Assembly: GCF_011043775.1 (NCBI RefSeq)
Contig: NZ_JAAKXY010000003.1
Location: 744,001-808,000 of the forward strand
Length of the DNA stretch: 64,000 bases
Reading direction: 5' to 3'
DNA from: Natronolimnobius sp. AArcel1
GTDB lineage: Archaea > Halobacteriota > Halobacteria > Halobacteriales > Natrialbaceae
The first letter of the stretch is position 1. Each line of letters starts with the position of its first letter. The translations under genes and the position numbers were made by a program. The notes below the pieces were generated by a model, which was not told the origin of the DNA, ran no database searches, and saw nothing but the letters and a program-made list of their open reading frames with translations. Below, one piece after another: positions 1 through 9,390 of this stretch.

Positions 1-358
1 TCGCTTGTGTGATCGCTTCGTCCCGGTTTGTCGTCGCCCCACTCCCAGTATCCTGACTCGAGAGTGCAATAACACCACTTCCCAGTCCAAGTCCAATCCG
101 AAGCGGTAATCGAGCATAGAGATCTGCAAGCCCAACGGCCGCGACGGCCGCGGGCGAAAAGAGGCCGGTCACTGCGATATCGGTGGTACGCATCAGCGTC
201 CGCAGGAACTGTTCGACCATCACCGGCCACGAGAGGTTGAAGACACGTCGCCAGACAGCAAACAGTCGGTCGCGTCCTCCGGAAAGCACGCCCAACACGC
301 CAAATACTCGCTGCCTCCAGGGCTTGAACGTGTTGCAACCGGCACTCGAGGATCTCAC
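1..358 (-). CDS. MATE family efflux transporter, N-terminal part (truncated by window edge)
   Basis: This is the beginning of a multidrug/polysaccharide-type MATE membrane transporter, read leftwards and cut by the window edge. Visible residues include LSWPVMVEQFLRTLMRTTD, then a stretch with FSPAAVAAVGLADLYAR and a Gly-rich segment ending GSGVIALSSQDTG, which is the usual first two-helix region of haloarchaeal MATE proteins. I placed the start at a GTG at 358 because a TATA-like element (about 387-394) sits at roughly the leaderless distance; a GTG at 298 is the alternative. It is divergent from the Lrp regulator at 449, which might control it. The family is clear, the substrate unknown. Confidence 0.72.
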   Translation of the reverse strand, partial: MRSSSAGCNTFKPWRQRVFGVLGVLSGGRDRLFAVWRRVFNLSWPVMVEQFLRTLMRTTDIAVTGLFSPAAVAAVGLADLYARLPLRIGLGLGSGVIALSSQDTGSGATTNRDEAITQA

Positions 359-448
359 CCGAGTTTCGGGTGGGATACGCACAGAATCGTAAGAGACGGG
401 ATAGACAGCAGTAGCAGGACGTATATCTACAACCTCTCTAGAGGAGGT

Positions 449-934
449 ATGGACGAAAACGAGGTCACACTCGACGATATCGATCGGGGAATCTTGCATC
501 AATTACAGCAAGATGCACGCAATAACACGACACGTGAAATTGGAGAGGCGGTCGGCGTCTCCGCTGGAACAGTCCGCAATCGACTGGAAAAACTCGAGGA
601 GGCCAACGTAATTCGTAGCTATCTCCCGGAGATCAATTACGAGCGTGCGGGCTATCAGCTCGTCATGTTATTCACCTGTACGGCGGCTGAACCGGACGAC
701 TCGATTGCCGCTGATCTCCTCGAAATTCATGGCGTTGTCTCAGTCCGGAAGCTCCTCGCTGGGACGGAGAACTACCACGTGACCGTCGTTGGCTCGAACA
801 CCGACGAGATCGCAACTGTTGCAAACGCTGTTCGCAACTGTGGCCTCGAAGTCGTCCGTTCGGATGTAATGGATACAGAACACCAGCAGCCGTTCAATCA
901 CTTCGGCAGAGAGATTTCACAGCCAGATATATAA
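449..934 (+). CDS. Lrp/AsnC family transcriptional regulator
   Basis: A 161-residue regulator. Residues 8-60 form an AsnC-type helix-turn-helix (DDIDRGILHQLQQDARNN..., then VSAGTVRNRLEKLEEANVI), and residues about 70-150 have the alternating strands of a RAM ligand/oligomerisation domain. It would bind DNA as a dimer or octamer and respond to a small molecule. A TATA-like gtatatct at 421-428 lies about 25 nt before the ATG, suggesting a leaderless transcript; the GGAGGT directly abutting the ATG is then too close to act as a normal ribosome site. It is divergent from the MATE gene, a common regulator-target arrangement, but that link is inference. Confidence 0.88.
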   Translation: MDENEVTLDDIDRGILHQLQQDARNNTTREIGEAVGVSAGTVRNRLEKLEEANVIRSYLPEINYERAGYQLVMLFTCTAAEPDDSIAADLLEIHGVVSVRKLLAGTENYHVTVVGSNTDEIATVANAVRNCGLEVVRSDVMDTEHQQPFNHFGREISQPDI

Positions 935-1039
935 TTTCCCGAATATTGTCTTCGAAATCAGTAGCTATGGCACGATTTATTCGGTAGGAAAACAACTGAA
1001 GGCGAGGGTTTATTTGTGCTCAGTGGGAGTACTTTGACG

Positions 1040-1510
1040 ATGGGCCGTACCTCCACTGGGTCGAAGTCACCGCACAGGCCTGCTGATGAGCCTGTACAGG
1101 TTGTCCTTATCGAAGACGACCCAGACGATGTTCGTCGCATACGCGCCGGATTCGATGAGATGGAGTTCGAGTATGCGATCGATGTCTACACGACCGGTGA
1201 TGAGGCACTGGACGCACTTCTCGAGTCACATCCTCGTTCCTACCCTGATTTCGTCCTCCTCGATCTTACGCTGCCTGGGACGAGTGGCGGTGACGTTCTC
1301 GAGGCGATCGCGTCACAGACGAAGTTGCGACATCTGCCGGTGATCGTCCTGACGGACTCGGATGCAACCGAAGACATCGAACGGAGTTATGCGACCGCAG
1401 CAAACGCCTACGTGACGAAACCACCCAACGGCAGCGAGTATACGTCAATCATTGCCGCCATCGAACGCTTCTGGATCAAACAGGCGCAGTTGCCTCCCAA
1501 AACGGCGTAA
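1040..1510 (+). CDS. Single-domain response regulator (receiver)
   Basis: A 156-residue protein made almost entirely of one CheY-like receiver domain. Counting from ATG 1040, the acidic pocket is E25-D26-D27, the phospho-acceptor is D75 in LLDLTLPG, T105 follows VIVLT, and the conserved Lys is K127 in YVTKPP. There is no output domain, so it probably acts by protein-protein contact with a kinase or partner, as haloarchaeal stand-alone receivers do. A GTG at 1016 would add eight residues, but a TATA-like tttatttg near 1010 puts ATG 1040 at the leaderless distance. No histidine kinase is adjacent, so the signal is unknown. Confidence 0.88.
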   Translation: MGRTSTGSKSPHRPADEPVQVVLIEDDPDDVRRIRAGFDEMEFEYAIDVYTTGDEALDALLESHPRSYPDFVLLDLTLPGTSGGDVLEAIASQTKLRHLPVIVLTDSDATEDIERSYATAANAYVTKPPNGSEYTSIIAAIERFWIKQAQLPPKTA

Positions 1511-1529
1511 AGACGGCCGATAGTCCGTC

Positions 1530-2435
1530 TCAGCGTATTTCGGTACTGTCCGCGCCACGATAACAACGTGCTTCGACCCGCTCGGCATAGTGGCGCCTGA
1601 GTTGGGCAGTCATTGGCCCACCACCAATCGAATAGCCATCAAGCGTCGCGATTGGACGCAGTTCCCACGTTCGATTGGTCAAAAAAGCCTCTGTTGCCTG
1701 GTACAGCCTGTCTCCCTCATATGAACCTGTCTGTGTCTCAATTCCTGCATCAGCGGCCTCCTCGAGCACGATTTCGCGGGTGATCCCAGGCAGAACGTCG
1801 CCCTCGAGTGACGGCGTGTGGAGGACACCATCCTGCACGAAAAAGACGTTACTGGTCGCTCCTTCGGCGATGTGGCCTGCACAGTCCAGCATGAGCGCCT
1901 CATCCGCAGACACGTCGCCGTGTTGGAGTTCTGCCCGTGCGAGAATGCCGTTCAGGTAGTTGTGCGTTTTCGCCGCGGCTGGCAAGGCCTCCGTCGGAAT
2001 CCGTTTCGTTTCGACCGACTGCACCGTGGCTGGCTTGTCCCAGACGGACTTGCCCTCGAGGCCACCGCGGGGAAGCGGGCTGACGTAGATGACCACTGTC
2101 GGATCGACATCGGGCTGGGGCGTGAGTTTGCCCGGCTGGACACCGCGGGTGATCGACAGCCGAACGTATGCATCCGAGAGTTCGTTCGCCGCGAGTGTCT
2201 TGTCAATCCGCGCGTGGAGGTCGTCGTTCGAGAGGCCGTGCTCGAGCGAAAGGGACTCGCACGTACGCTCGAGGCGCTCACAGTGTCTGTCCCACGCGAA
2301 AATCGTGCCGCCGTAGGCGCGCATGGTCTCGAAGGCGGCGTCGCCGTAGCGAAAGCCACGGTCGTCGACGCTGATGGTGGCTTCGCTCGCGGGCACGAGG
2401 TCGCCGTTGACGTGGTAGAGGCGCTTGTCAGTCAT
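1530..2435 (-). CDS. pabC: Aminodeoxychorismate lyase (PLP-dependent, fold type IV)
   Basis: A 301-residue class IV aminotransferase-fold enzyme. The PLP lysine is K156 in ALPAAAKTHNYLNG, and the N-terminal RGFRYGDAAFET and downstream EGATSNVFF segments are family signatures. Sequence alone cannot separate aminodeoxychorismate lyase from branched-chain aminotransferase. The operon decides: it overlaps by 4 nt the glutamine amidotransferase gene, which follows the chorismate-using component, so 4-amino-4-deoxychorismate to p-aminobenzoate is the likely reaction. It is the last gene of the pabB-pabA-pabC operon. Confidence 0.82.
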   Translation of the reverse strand: MTDKRLYHVNGDLVPASEATISVDDRGFRYGDAAFETMRAYGGTIFAWDRHCERLERTCESLSLEHGLSNDDLHARIDKTLAANELSDAYVRLSITRGVQPGKLTPQPDVDPTVVIYVSPLPRGGLEGKSVWDKPATVQSVETKRIPTEALPAAAKTHNYLNGILARAELQHGDVSADEALMLDCAGHIAEGATSNVFFVQDGVLHTPSLEGDVLPGITREIVLEEAADAGIETQTGSYEGDRLYQATEAFLTNRTWELRPIATLDGYSIGGGPMTAQLRRHYAERVEARCYRGADSTEIR

Positions 2436-3118
2436 CGTCGGGCCTGTATCTGGGCGGCGAACCGACAGAAGTTCTCGATCATTCGTTTGCCGACCCGTAA
2501 GGAAATTCCATCGCCATCGGTCTCGTCTCCGCGCTCGCGCGTCAGAATACTCTCTGGATGGAACTGCACCCCGAGGTGGGGCCTCTCGCGGTGGCGAACG
2601 GCCATCAATACGCCGCGCTCATCAGCCGTCCGTGCGGTCTCCTCGAGTGTGTTCGGGAGATCCCCGCGGTCGACGGCCAGCGAGTGATAGCGCCCAACTT
2701 GGAACGTCTCGGGAAGCCCCGCAAAGAGACCCTCGCTGTCGTGACTCACCGCGGAGGGCTTGCCGTGGACGACATGCGGAGCGTGGACGACCGGCGCGCC
2801 GTTTGCCGCACACAGCGCCTGATGACCGAGACAGACGCCCAGAATTGGATACGCGGTGTCGGCAAACAGCGGAATCGAGATACCAGCCTCCTGTGGCGTC
2901 CCCGGCCCAGGCGAGACGACGATACCCGTCGGCTCGAGAGCGTGGACGTCCTCGAGATCGATCTCGTCGTTGCGGCGAACGATGACCTCGTCTGCGACTT
3001 CGCCGACGTACTGGACGAGATTGTACGCGAACGAGTCGTAGTTGTCCACCACTAAAATCCGCGTTCGCGTCTGTATCTCGTCTTCGGCCGCGCCGTCGAC
3101 CGCTGTCGGCTCAGTCAT
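2432..3118 (-). CDS. pabA: Aminodeoxychorismate/anthranilate synthase glutamine amidotransferase subunit
   Basis: A 228-residue class I glutamine amidotransferase that supplies ammonia to the chorismate-binding partner. From the chosen start the catalytic triad is C96 (GVCLGHQ), H187 and E189 (VQFHPES), with the N-terminal [13 protein letters not shown] motif typical of TrpG/PabA. The start at 3118 is preceded by GGAGGTG about six nt upstream. An ATG at 3124 would overlap that site and is less likely. It overlaps the end of pabB by 8 nt and the start of pabC by 4 nt, so the three are almost certainly translated together. Confidence 0.9.
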   Translation of the reverse strand: MTEPTAVDGAAEDEIQTRTRILVVDNYDSFAYNLVQYVGEVADEVIVRRNDEIDLEDVHALEPTGIVVSPGPGTPQEAGISIPLFADTAYPILGVCLGHQALCAANGAPVVHAPHVVHGKPSAVSHDSEGLFAGLPETFQVGRYHSLAVDRGDLPNTLEETARTADERGVLMAVRHRERPHLGVQFHPESILTRERGDETDGDGISLRVGKRMIENFCRFAAQIQARR

Positions 3119-4769
3119 CCGCATCACCTCCAGTCTCACTCGAGTTGGGAGGCGACTCCTCGAGCGCCATATCTGCACGCTCCCCGAGTGCCTCATCGAC
3201 GGCCGTGATGAGCGCGCGGGCCTTATCGAGCGTCTCGTCGTACTCGCGGTAGGGCTCGGAATCGTGGACGATGCCCGCGCCCACGCGGAGGTGGTACTCT
3301 TCGGCGTGGCGAACGAGCGTCCGAATCGTGATGTTCAGCGTTGCCCGGCCATCGAAGCCGAAGATGCCGACGCTGCCCGTGTAAGGGCCACGCCGGGTTG
3401 CCTCGAGTTCGTCGATGATCTCCATCGTCCGCGGTTTGGGCGCGCCGGTGATCGTTCCGCCGGGGAAGACGGCGGCGATTGCATCCGAAAGCGACTGTCC
3501 CTCGCGCAATCGGCCGGTCACGTCCGAGACGAGATGCATCACTTCGGAGTAGCGATCGATGCGGCGGTACTCCTCGACCGCGACAGAGCCATAGGCACAC
3601 ACCTTTCCGAGGTCGTTTCGCTCGAGATCGACCAACATTGCGTGTTCGGCGCGTTCTTTCTCGTTAGCGAGGAGGTCAGCCTCGAGTGCGTCGTCTTCGT
3701 CGGGTGTCTCGCCTCGCGGGCGGGTGCCAGCGATTGGTTCCGTTCGGACGAACTCGTCACTGCGCTCGAGTAGGAGTTCGGGACTTGCACTCACCAGATC
3801 GGCTGCTCGGAACTCGAGCAAGCAGGAATAGGGCGCGGGATTCACCCGCCGGAGGGCGTCGTAGGCCGCGACGGGGTGGACGGCTGCGGGGGCGACAAGT
3901 CGCTGGGAAATATTCGCTTGAAACGTATCGCCGTCGTGAACGTAGCCTTTGACCTGTCGAACGCGATCAGCAAACGCCTCGCGGCCGCAGTCGCTCTCGA
4001 AGGTTGCCTCCGTCGCAGATACCGGCGGCTCATCGACCGCGGGATCACCCTCGCGGATCGCTCCAGCCAACTCGAGTGCGCTGTCCCTGCCGCGTTCGTA
4101 GGCGTGCTCGAGTGCGCTCGTTGCGACGGTGACGTCTGCGTTCAGTTCGAGTCGGGGACAGGCCGCAATCCGAAGCGTCACGGATTCGTCGGGTTCAGTT
4201 GGTTCCTCCCATGCAGCCAGTCGGTCGTAGACACACACCTCGAGTCGTGGCAGACTGCGGTCGTCGACAGCTGATTCGGGAAGATCCTCGAGTTCGCGCG
4301 CCACGTCGTAGGAGAGCCAGCCGATTGCGCCGCAGGGGTAGGGAATCGAACACTCCCCGCGGCGCAAATGATCGGCCTCGAGCAGCCCCTCGAGTGCGGC
4401 GAGTGTGGGGGCGGTATCGGCTGGGCTGACAGCAGCCTCTGTGGCGTCAGCTGGCGCACTGTCGGAATCGCCGTTGTCATCGTCCGCGAGGGCGATTGCC
4501 TCTGGCGAACAGGTCAGTCGATCGACTGGGTCAACGCCAAAGTAGCCCCAGCCGGGTTGGCCGCCGGTCGTCTCGAGAAAGCTTCCCCCATCGCCATCGC
4601 TCGCACGACAGTAGGCCTGAAACGGATCGTCCACCTCGAGTCGGACCTCGACTGGGACGCGAACGGCGTGATCGCCCGTCGCGTCGTCACATTCGGCTTC
4701 GTCTTCCGTCGAGTCGGACGCAGCGGCTCGAAACGCCTCGAGCGTCGTCACGACGCGCGGATCGCTCAT
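3111..4769 (-). CDS. pabB: Aminodeoxychorismate synthase component I (chorismate-binding)
   Basis: A chorismate-utilising enzyme of the TrpE/PabB family, about 552 residues from ATG 4769 (a GTG at 4793 would add eight). The C-terminal catalytic half carries [33 protein letters not shown] and the final [16 protein letters not shown]-type segment. The N-terminal half is acidic and variable. The motif is PIAGT, the anthranilate-synthase form, not the PIKGT of classical bacterial PabB, yet the gene leads an operon with a pabC-like lyase, so p-aminobenzoate synthesis is favoured by context. Anthranilate synthase is the alternative. Confidence 0.8.
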   Translation of the reverse strand: MSDPRVVTTLEAFRAAASDSTEDEAECDDATGDHAVRVPVEVRLEVDDPFQAYCRASDGDGGSFLETTGGQPGWGYFGVDPVDRLTCSPEAIALADDDNGDSDSAPADATEAAVSPADTAPTLAALEGLLEADHLRRGECSIPYPCGAIGWLSYDVARELEDLPESAVDDRSLPRLEVCVYDRLAAWEEPTEPDESVTLRIAACPRLELNADVTVATSALEHAYERGRDSALELAGAIREGDPAVDEPPVSATEATFESDCGREAFADRVRQVKGYVHDGDTFQANISQRLVAPAAVHPVAAYDALRRVNPAPYSCLLEFRAADLVSASPELLLERSDEFVRTEPIAGTRPRGETPDEDDALEADLLANEKERAEHAMLVDLERNDLGKVCAYGSVAVEEYRRIDRYSEVMHLVSDVTGRLREGQSLSDAIAAVFPGGTITGAPKPRTMEIIDELEATRRGPYTGSVGIFGFDGRATLNITIRTLVRHAEEYHLRVGAGIVHDSEPYREYDETLDKARALITAVDEALGERADMALEESPPNSSETGGDADD

Positions 4770-4985
4770 ATCTCTCGAGAGCGGGTGCGCCACTAATCTT
4801 CTTTCGGTCTCGGCGGATACAGACGCTGGTTCGGGTACAACAGTGTGTCACGACCGACAACACTGCGAGCGTATCGAACCGCGAGCACAGCAAAAACAGA
4901 ATTGATCAGCCAGCAGAGTGGGCGCGTTCCGGCGGTGCTGTTTCGCCCGTTCGGACGACGAGATAATACGTCGTACCAGTCGATT

Positions 4986-5849
4986 TCAGCGGTTTCTGAC
5001 CGCTGCTTTGTCGATCCAGCCCTGAATACGCTTTTCGGAGATATCGGTCTGCTCCGACAGCGAGGCGGCGTCGGCATCGGCGAGGTCGGCGACGGAATCG
5101 ACGCCTGCAGCAGTGAGTCGGTCGGCGTAGGCCGGGCCGATCCCCTTGATTACATCGACCGATTCGGCTGCAGTTTCGTCTTCGGTGTCTGTCGCATCGG
5201 CATCCGTATCGTTGGCGTCGTCCGCATCTGTCGCGAGTTCATCGTCCGTCGCTTGGGTGTCCTCCCCACCGTCTTCGTCGGCCTCGTCCTCAGAATCAGC
5301 GTCTTCATCAGCCTCGTCCTCAGAATCAGCGTCTTCATCAGCCTCGTCCTCTGCATCAACGTCTGTGTCGGACTCGTCGGCGTCCACGTCCACATCCGAA
5401 TCATCTGGATCTGTACTCGTCTCCTCAGCCTCCTCCGCTGTCTCGTCATCGACCTGCTCGTCGGCCTCGTCGTCCGTCTCTGATTCTGACTCAGTCACGG
5501 AGTCGGCTTCTGCGTCTTCGATGACGACCTCGTCCGATTCCGGATCGACCGTTTCGACCGCTGAATCCGGCTCAGTATCGGCTGTATCCGTGATTGCATC
5601 TGCTGGCGGTCCCGCTGCTTCCGCGGGTTCGGCTGCCTGCTCAGGGTCATCGCTCGGATCGACCACCGACCCCGTCGATCCTGCGGCGCTCGAGCCAGCA
5701 GCGGCGGCGTCGTCTGCATCAGCTAGGTCGGACTCGTCGTCCGATGATCGTTCGCGTTCGACCGTTACCCCGACCTCTCGAGAGGGAGTAGATTCCGAGC
5801 CCGACCCGCCGAGACCCAATAACGACTTCAGCTTTTCGAGGATTGCCAT
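4986..5849 (-). CDS. Acidic protein with C-terminal helix-hairpin-helix domain
   Basis: A 287-residue protein. Residues 1-15 form a basic/hydrophobic N-terminus (MAILEKLKSLLGLG). A long, extremely Asp/Glu/Ser/Thr-rich linker of roughly 200 residues follows, ending in a compact helix-hairpin-helix domain (VDVIKGIGPAYADRLTAAGV...LSEQTDISEKRIQGWI). Such domains bind DNA or RNA backbone without sequence specificity, or mediate protein contacts. A 30-bp direct repeat lies within the linker. The start at 5849 was chosen because upstream in-frame sequence is not family-like. Function is unknown; the HHH assignment is solid, the linker is probably disordered. Confidence 0.78.
   Translation of the reverse strand: MAILEKLKSLLGLGGSGSESTPSREVGVTVERERSSDDESDLADADDAAAAGSSAAGSTGSVVDPSDDPEQAAEPAEAAGPPADAITDTADTEPDSAVETVDPESDEVVIEDAEADSVTESESETDDEADEQVDDETAEEAEETSTDPDDSDVDVDADESDTDVDAEDEADEDADSEDEADEDADSEDEADEDGGEDTQATDDELATDADDANDTDADATDTEDETAAESVDVIKGIGPAYADRLTAAGVDSVADLADADAASLSEQTDISEKRIQGWIDKAAVRNR
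5281..5340 (+). repeat. Two perfect 30-bp tandem direct repeats inside the acidic linker gene
   Basis: Positions 5281-5310 and 5311-5340 are identical 30-mers, and a third diverged copy begins at 5341. On the coding (minus) strand each encodes a ten-residue acidic unit of the type DADSEDEADE. Being a multiple of three, copy-number change keeps the frame, so linker length can vary between strains. Confidence 0.9.
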
Positions 5850-5977
5850 TATCCTGATATAGTGGTCTCTTTCACTTAAATTCGCCTGATACAATACAGA
5901 ACTGCTACGAGTGGGCGTCCCTGCTTCGCTCTCACCACAACTGCTGTAATCGAGCCCACAGAAGACGTTTTCAGGCG

Positions 5978-6781
5978 CTACAATCGTTCTCGAAGTGCTT
6001 TGTTCATCGTCTCGACCGGCGCGTCCCGTCCCGTCCAGCGCTCGAGTGCTTCGACGCCCTGATAGAGCAACATCCACGCGCCATCGACCGTCGTCGCGCC
6101 GGCAGCGGCCGCATCTTGCAGGAGCCGCGTCTCAAGGGGCTGGTAAACGGCGTCCATGACGGCCAGATCGTCGTGTAACGCTGCCGCGGGAACTGGTGTT
6201 GCGTCTTCTTCCATGCCGACGCTGGTGGCGTTGACCAGCACGTCCGCATCGGCGAGCAACGACTCAAGGAACTCGAGGCCGTGGCTGGTCGCCCGAGGGA
6301 CTTCCTCGGCGAGATCGTGTGCGCTCGAGACGGTGCGGTTTGCGATGGCGACATCCGCGCCAGCGTCTGCGAGGCCAAACGCGATTGCGCGGCCAGCCCC
6401 ACCTGCGCCGACGACGACCGCGTCAGCCCCATCGAGGGAGACGTTGTGATCGCGCAGCGCGCGCATTGCACCGCCAGCGTCGGTGTTGTGGCCGGTTGGC
6501 GCACCATCGCCCGTGAAATCGATCGTGTTGACCGCGCCGATTCTCGTCGCCAGTTCGTCGGCGTCGACAACCTCGAGGGCGTCCTGTTTGAACGGAATCG
6601 TCACGTTCAGCCCCGTGATACCGAGGGCATCGGCACCCGTAATTGCCGCCTCGAGATCGGCTGGCTCGGGTTCGAAGGTTACGTAGCGCGCGTCGTACTC
6701 GAGTTCGTCGTACGCCGCCTCGTGCATCGGCGGCGACAGCGAGTGGCCGACCGGATTGCCAAGAAGTCCAAATACGTCCAT
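5978..6781 (-). CDS. aroE: Shikimate dehydrogenase (NADP-dependent)
   Basis: A 267-residue enzyme reducing 3-dehydroshikimate to shikimate in aromatic amino acid synthesis. Substrate-binding [10 protein letters not shown] is at residues 8-17, the catalytic Lys is K65 in NVTIPFK, the catalytic Asp is D101 in TGHNTDAGG, and the nucleotide-binding loop is [18 protein letters not shown] and the C-terminal [10 protein letters not shown] are also present. Start at ATG 6781 matches the usual [14 protein letters not shown] beginning, and a TATA-like tataatgg near 6812 lies upstream. Full length for the family. Confidence 0.95.
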   Translation of the reverse strand: MDVFGLLGNPVGHSLSPPMHEAAYDELEYDARYVTFEPEPADLEAAITGADALGITGLNVTIPFKQDALEVVDADELATRIGAVNTIDFTGDGAPTGHNTDAGGAMRALRDHNVSLDGADAVVVGAGGAGRAIAFGLADAGADVAIANRTVSSAHDLAEEVPRATSHGLEFLESLLADADVLVNATSVGMEEDATPVPAAALHDDLAVMDAVYQPLETRLLQDAAAAGATTVDGAWMLLYQGVEALERWTGRDAPVETMNKALRERL

Positions 6782-6914
6782 TGCTCTACACGCGAGTGCG
6801 GACGGCGACCCTATAATGGGTCCGGGTCCGTCGACTGCGCTTGACGTGGCCGCGGCCGCACACATTACCCGGTTCCGCGGCGCTTATACGCCGTTCTCGA
6901 GTACTCGCTCGCGT

Positions 6915-7847
6915 ATGAGCTTGGTCTCCGTGCTGTTGCTCGTCGCCGGCATTGTGGCGCTGTACGCCGGTGCCGAGTTGCTCGTTGCCGGTGCGGGACG
7001 GCTCGCACTGGGTATCGGGCTCCGAGCGGCGACCGTCGGCGTGACAGTGATTGCGTTTGCGACCACTGCACCCGAAGTGTTTGTCGCGACCATCGGCGCG
7101 CTCGATGTCTCGAGCGATATCGGGCTCGGTGCGGTCTTGGGTTCGAATATCGCGAACATCGGACTCGTCCTCGGCATTGCCGCACTCATCAGGCCGCTGT
7201 CGGTCAGCGACACCGTGATGCGACGGCACGTCCCGTTTATGGTCTTCGCTGCCTTGTTGCTCGTCCTGTTCGGCCTCAACGGGACGATCGGCCGTCTCGA
7301 GGGGTTGCTCTTGTTGCTCGCACTGGCTGGGTTCACGGTGTATTTGGTTTACTGCGCCAGAACTGATCCCGCGCCAACGGCGAAGCCCGGAGCCAGTTCT
7401 CGCGTCGAACTGCGAGACGTCGCGCTCGTCGGTGCCGGGTTGGTCGCACTCCTCGTCGGGTCGCGCTGGCTCATTGCGGGCGGCACCGACCTGCTCTCGG
7501 CGCTTGGCGTCTCCGATCTCGTGATCGGCTTGACTGTGCTCGCACTCGGCACGTCGCTGCCGGAACTGGCGGCATCCGTCGTCGGCGCAATCCGGGGTGA
7601 AACCGCCTTCGCGATCGGGAACGTCGTCGGCTCGAATATCTACAACGTTCTTGCCGTCCTCGGCATTGTCGCGCTCATTACGCCGATCGAAATTGCCTCG
7701 AGTACGCTGCGATTCGAGCTTCCCGTCCTGATCGCGTTCACCGTGGTACTCGTCGGGCTGATGGCTCACGGCCGGCGGCTCTCTCGGTTCGATGGGGGCG
7801 TGCTGGTCGTCAGCTACGTGGGCTTTCTCGTTGCGCTCGTCCTGTAG
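6915..7847 (+). CDS. Sodium/calcium exchanger (CaCA) family membrane transporter
   Basis: A 310-residue integral membrane protein with about ten hydrophobic helices arranged as two homologous halves. The alpha-1 repeat reads AFATTAPEVFVA...LGAVLGSNIANIG and the alpha-2 repeat ALGTSLPELAAS...GNVVGSNIYNVLAVLG, the ion-binding signatures of the YrbG/CaCA branch. In alpha-1 the usual GTS-x-PE is ATTAPE, a mild deviation. It would exchange Na+ (or H+/K+) for Ca2+ or another divalent ion. The start at ATG 6915 fits a TATA-like cttatacg about 28 nt upstream. Confidence 0.88.
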   Translation: MSLVSVLLLVAGIVALYAGAELLVAGAGRLALGIGLRAATVGVTVIAFATTAPEVFVATIGALDVSSDIGLGAVLGSNIANIGLVLGIAALIRPLSVSDTVMRRHVPFMVFAALLLVLFGLNGTIGRLEGLLLLLALAGFTVYLVYCARTDPAPTAKPGASSRVELRDVALVGAGLVALLVGSRWLIAGGTDLLSALGVSDLVIGLTVLALGTSLPELAASVVGAIRGETAFAIGNVVGSNIYNVLAVLGIVALITPIEIASSTLRFELPVLIAFTVVLVGLMAHGRRLSRFDGGVLVVSYVGFLVALVL

Positions 7848-7896
7848 TCCCAGGCCGAACCGTCGGGTTAACGACCGCCGAACACGGAGGGCGGAT

Positions 7897-9231
7897 ATGA
7901 GCGACCTCGCAATCGTCGAGAGCCGCGCGGACCGTGCCTCGGTCCACATCTGCGATCATCTGCGCGATTTAGCCGACTGGACGGAACGAGTCGATGACAG
8001 CCGATCCGACGCCGACGGCGGCGGAACCTACTACCAAACGGATGGCATCGAACTCCGGACGTTCGAGGCGTTCCACCTCGAACTCGAGCGCCCGGCTGAA
8101 GCTTTCGACTGTGATCCCGACTTGCTCGTTTTTGCCTCACGTCACTCCGGCGACACTGGCGCGCTCCTGACTGGTCATTTTACAGGTAATTTCGGTCCCG
8201 CGGAGTTCGGCGGCGAAGACAACGCCGTCGCCGAGACCTGCCCGAACGCACTCGCCCGATTGCTCGAGGCCTTCGACGAGCATGCGCCCGAGGAGTACGA
8301 TGTGGGCATGGAGTGTACCCACCACGGCCCGACAGACGTTGGCTGTCCCTCGCTCTTTGCCGAACTCGGCAGTGGCGACGAGCAGTGGGACGACCCCGCA
8401 GGTGCCGAGGCCGTCGCGCGAGGTATTCTCGACCTTCGGGATGTTGCCCCCCATCGCTCTAGGCAGGTCGTCGGCTTCGGCGGCAACCACTACGCCCCAC
8501 GATTCGGGCGCATCGTCCGCGAAACCCCGTGGGCAGTCGGCCACATCGCCGCTGACTGGGGACTCGAGGATCTCGGTCACCCAAGCGCCCATCGCGACCT
8601 GCTCGCAGCCGCGTTCGACGCGAGCAACACTGACATCGCCGTTATCGACGGCGACTGGCCCGTTCTCGAGGAGACCCTTACGGACCTTGGCTACCGACTC
8701 GTCAGCGAGACGTGGCTGCGCGAGGTTGGCGACCGACCGCTCGAGGTAGTCGACCAACTCGAGGCCACAGTCGAATCGGTCGACGACGGCCTTCGCTTCG
8801 GTGAGCGCCGCGACGACACCTTCGAGATCGTCTCGCTTCCGGGAGATTTAATCGACACGGCAGAAGGGATCGACCCCGAGCGCGTTCGTGACGCCGTTGA
8901 GGCGCGAACGATCGCATTCAGCACCGACAACGGCGGTAGTCGCGTCGGCTCGACGGTCGCCGTGCCTGCGGGCGAACCACTCGAGACGAAACGCGCGCTG
9001 CTCGAGCACCTCGTTGCGTTGTTGGAAGAGAAATACGACACCGTCAGGCTCACAGACGATGCAGTCATCGCGACGGAGACCGCGTTCAACCCTGAACGCG
9101 CCGCAACGGCCGGGATTCCGGAGGGTCCGAAATTCGGCGCACTGGCCGCTGGAGAGTCAGTGACGGTCGACGGCGAGACGATTACTCCCGAGCGCTTCCA
9201 GACTGAACGGACGGATCGCTTCGACCTGTGA
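7897..9231 (+). CDS. dtdA: D-aminoacyl-tRNA deacylase (archaeal type, DtdA/DTD2)
   Basis: A 444-residue quality-control enzyme that hydrolyses D-amino acids from mischarged tRNA. The family hallmarks are visible: ECTHHGPTDVGCPSLFAELGS in the first half and GFGGNHYAPRFG with GHIAADW in the middle. A C-terminal region beyond about residue 280 is the usual haloarchaeal extension. ATG 7897 is preceded by GGAGGGCGG at a suitable spacing. It follows the exchanger gene by 50 nt on the same strand and precedes ftsZ with its own promoter between. Confidence 0.92.
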   Translation: MSDLAIVESRADRASVHICDHLRDLADWTERVDDSRSDADGGGTYYQTDGIELRTFEAFHLELERPAEAFDCDPDLLVFASRHSGDTGALLTGHFTGNFGPAEFGGEDNAVAETCPNALARLLEAFDEHAPEEYDVGMECTHHGPTDVGCPSLFAELGSGDEQWDDPAGAEAVARGILDLRDVAPHRSRQVVGFGGNHYAPRFGRIVRETPWAVGHIAADWGLEDLGHPSAHRDLLAAAFDASNTDIAVIDGDWPVLEETLTDLGYRLVSETWLREVGDRPLEVVDQLEATVESVDDGLRFGERRDDTFEIVSLPGDLIDTAEGIDPERVRDAVEARTIAFSTDNGGSRVGSTVAVPAGEPLETKRALLEHLVALLEEKYDTVRLTDDAVIATETAFNPERAATAGIPEGPKFGALAAGESVTVDGETITPERFQTERTDRFDL

Positions 9232-9356
9232 GTAATCAGGTATATGAGAGAAGTACGCAACTACCAGGTGCCTGCGCTCACTCTGCTCTTCCCCAGTAAC
9301 TAAACAGGTAATCACACCATAACGTGTCAGACAGGTGGCTGACGTGTAGGGGAAAG

Positions 9357-9366
9357 GTAATTATGC
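9357..9366 (+). promoter_or_regulatory. TATA-like element of ftsZ
   Basis: A TATA-like taattatgc element is centred near 9362, about 28 nt before ATG 9391. This supports a leaderless ftsZ transcript starting at 9391, not at the upstream ATG 9379, which would be only about 16 nt from the element. Confidence 0.5.
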
Positions 9367-9390
9367 TCCATTGTTTAGATGGGTCCAAGA

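Noticed and set aside
5146-5862. Ser-rich plus-strand frame of 238 codons
   Set aside because: It is the mirror of the acidic linker gene on the minus strand, where Asp/Glu codons read as Ser/Val.
6786-7949. Long minus-strand frame opposite the exchanger gene
   Set aside because: No family features; the plus strand has a clear CaCA protein with membrane helices.
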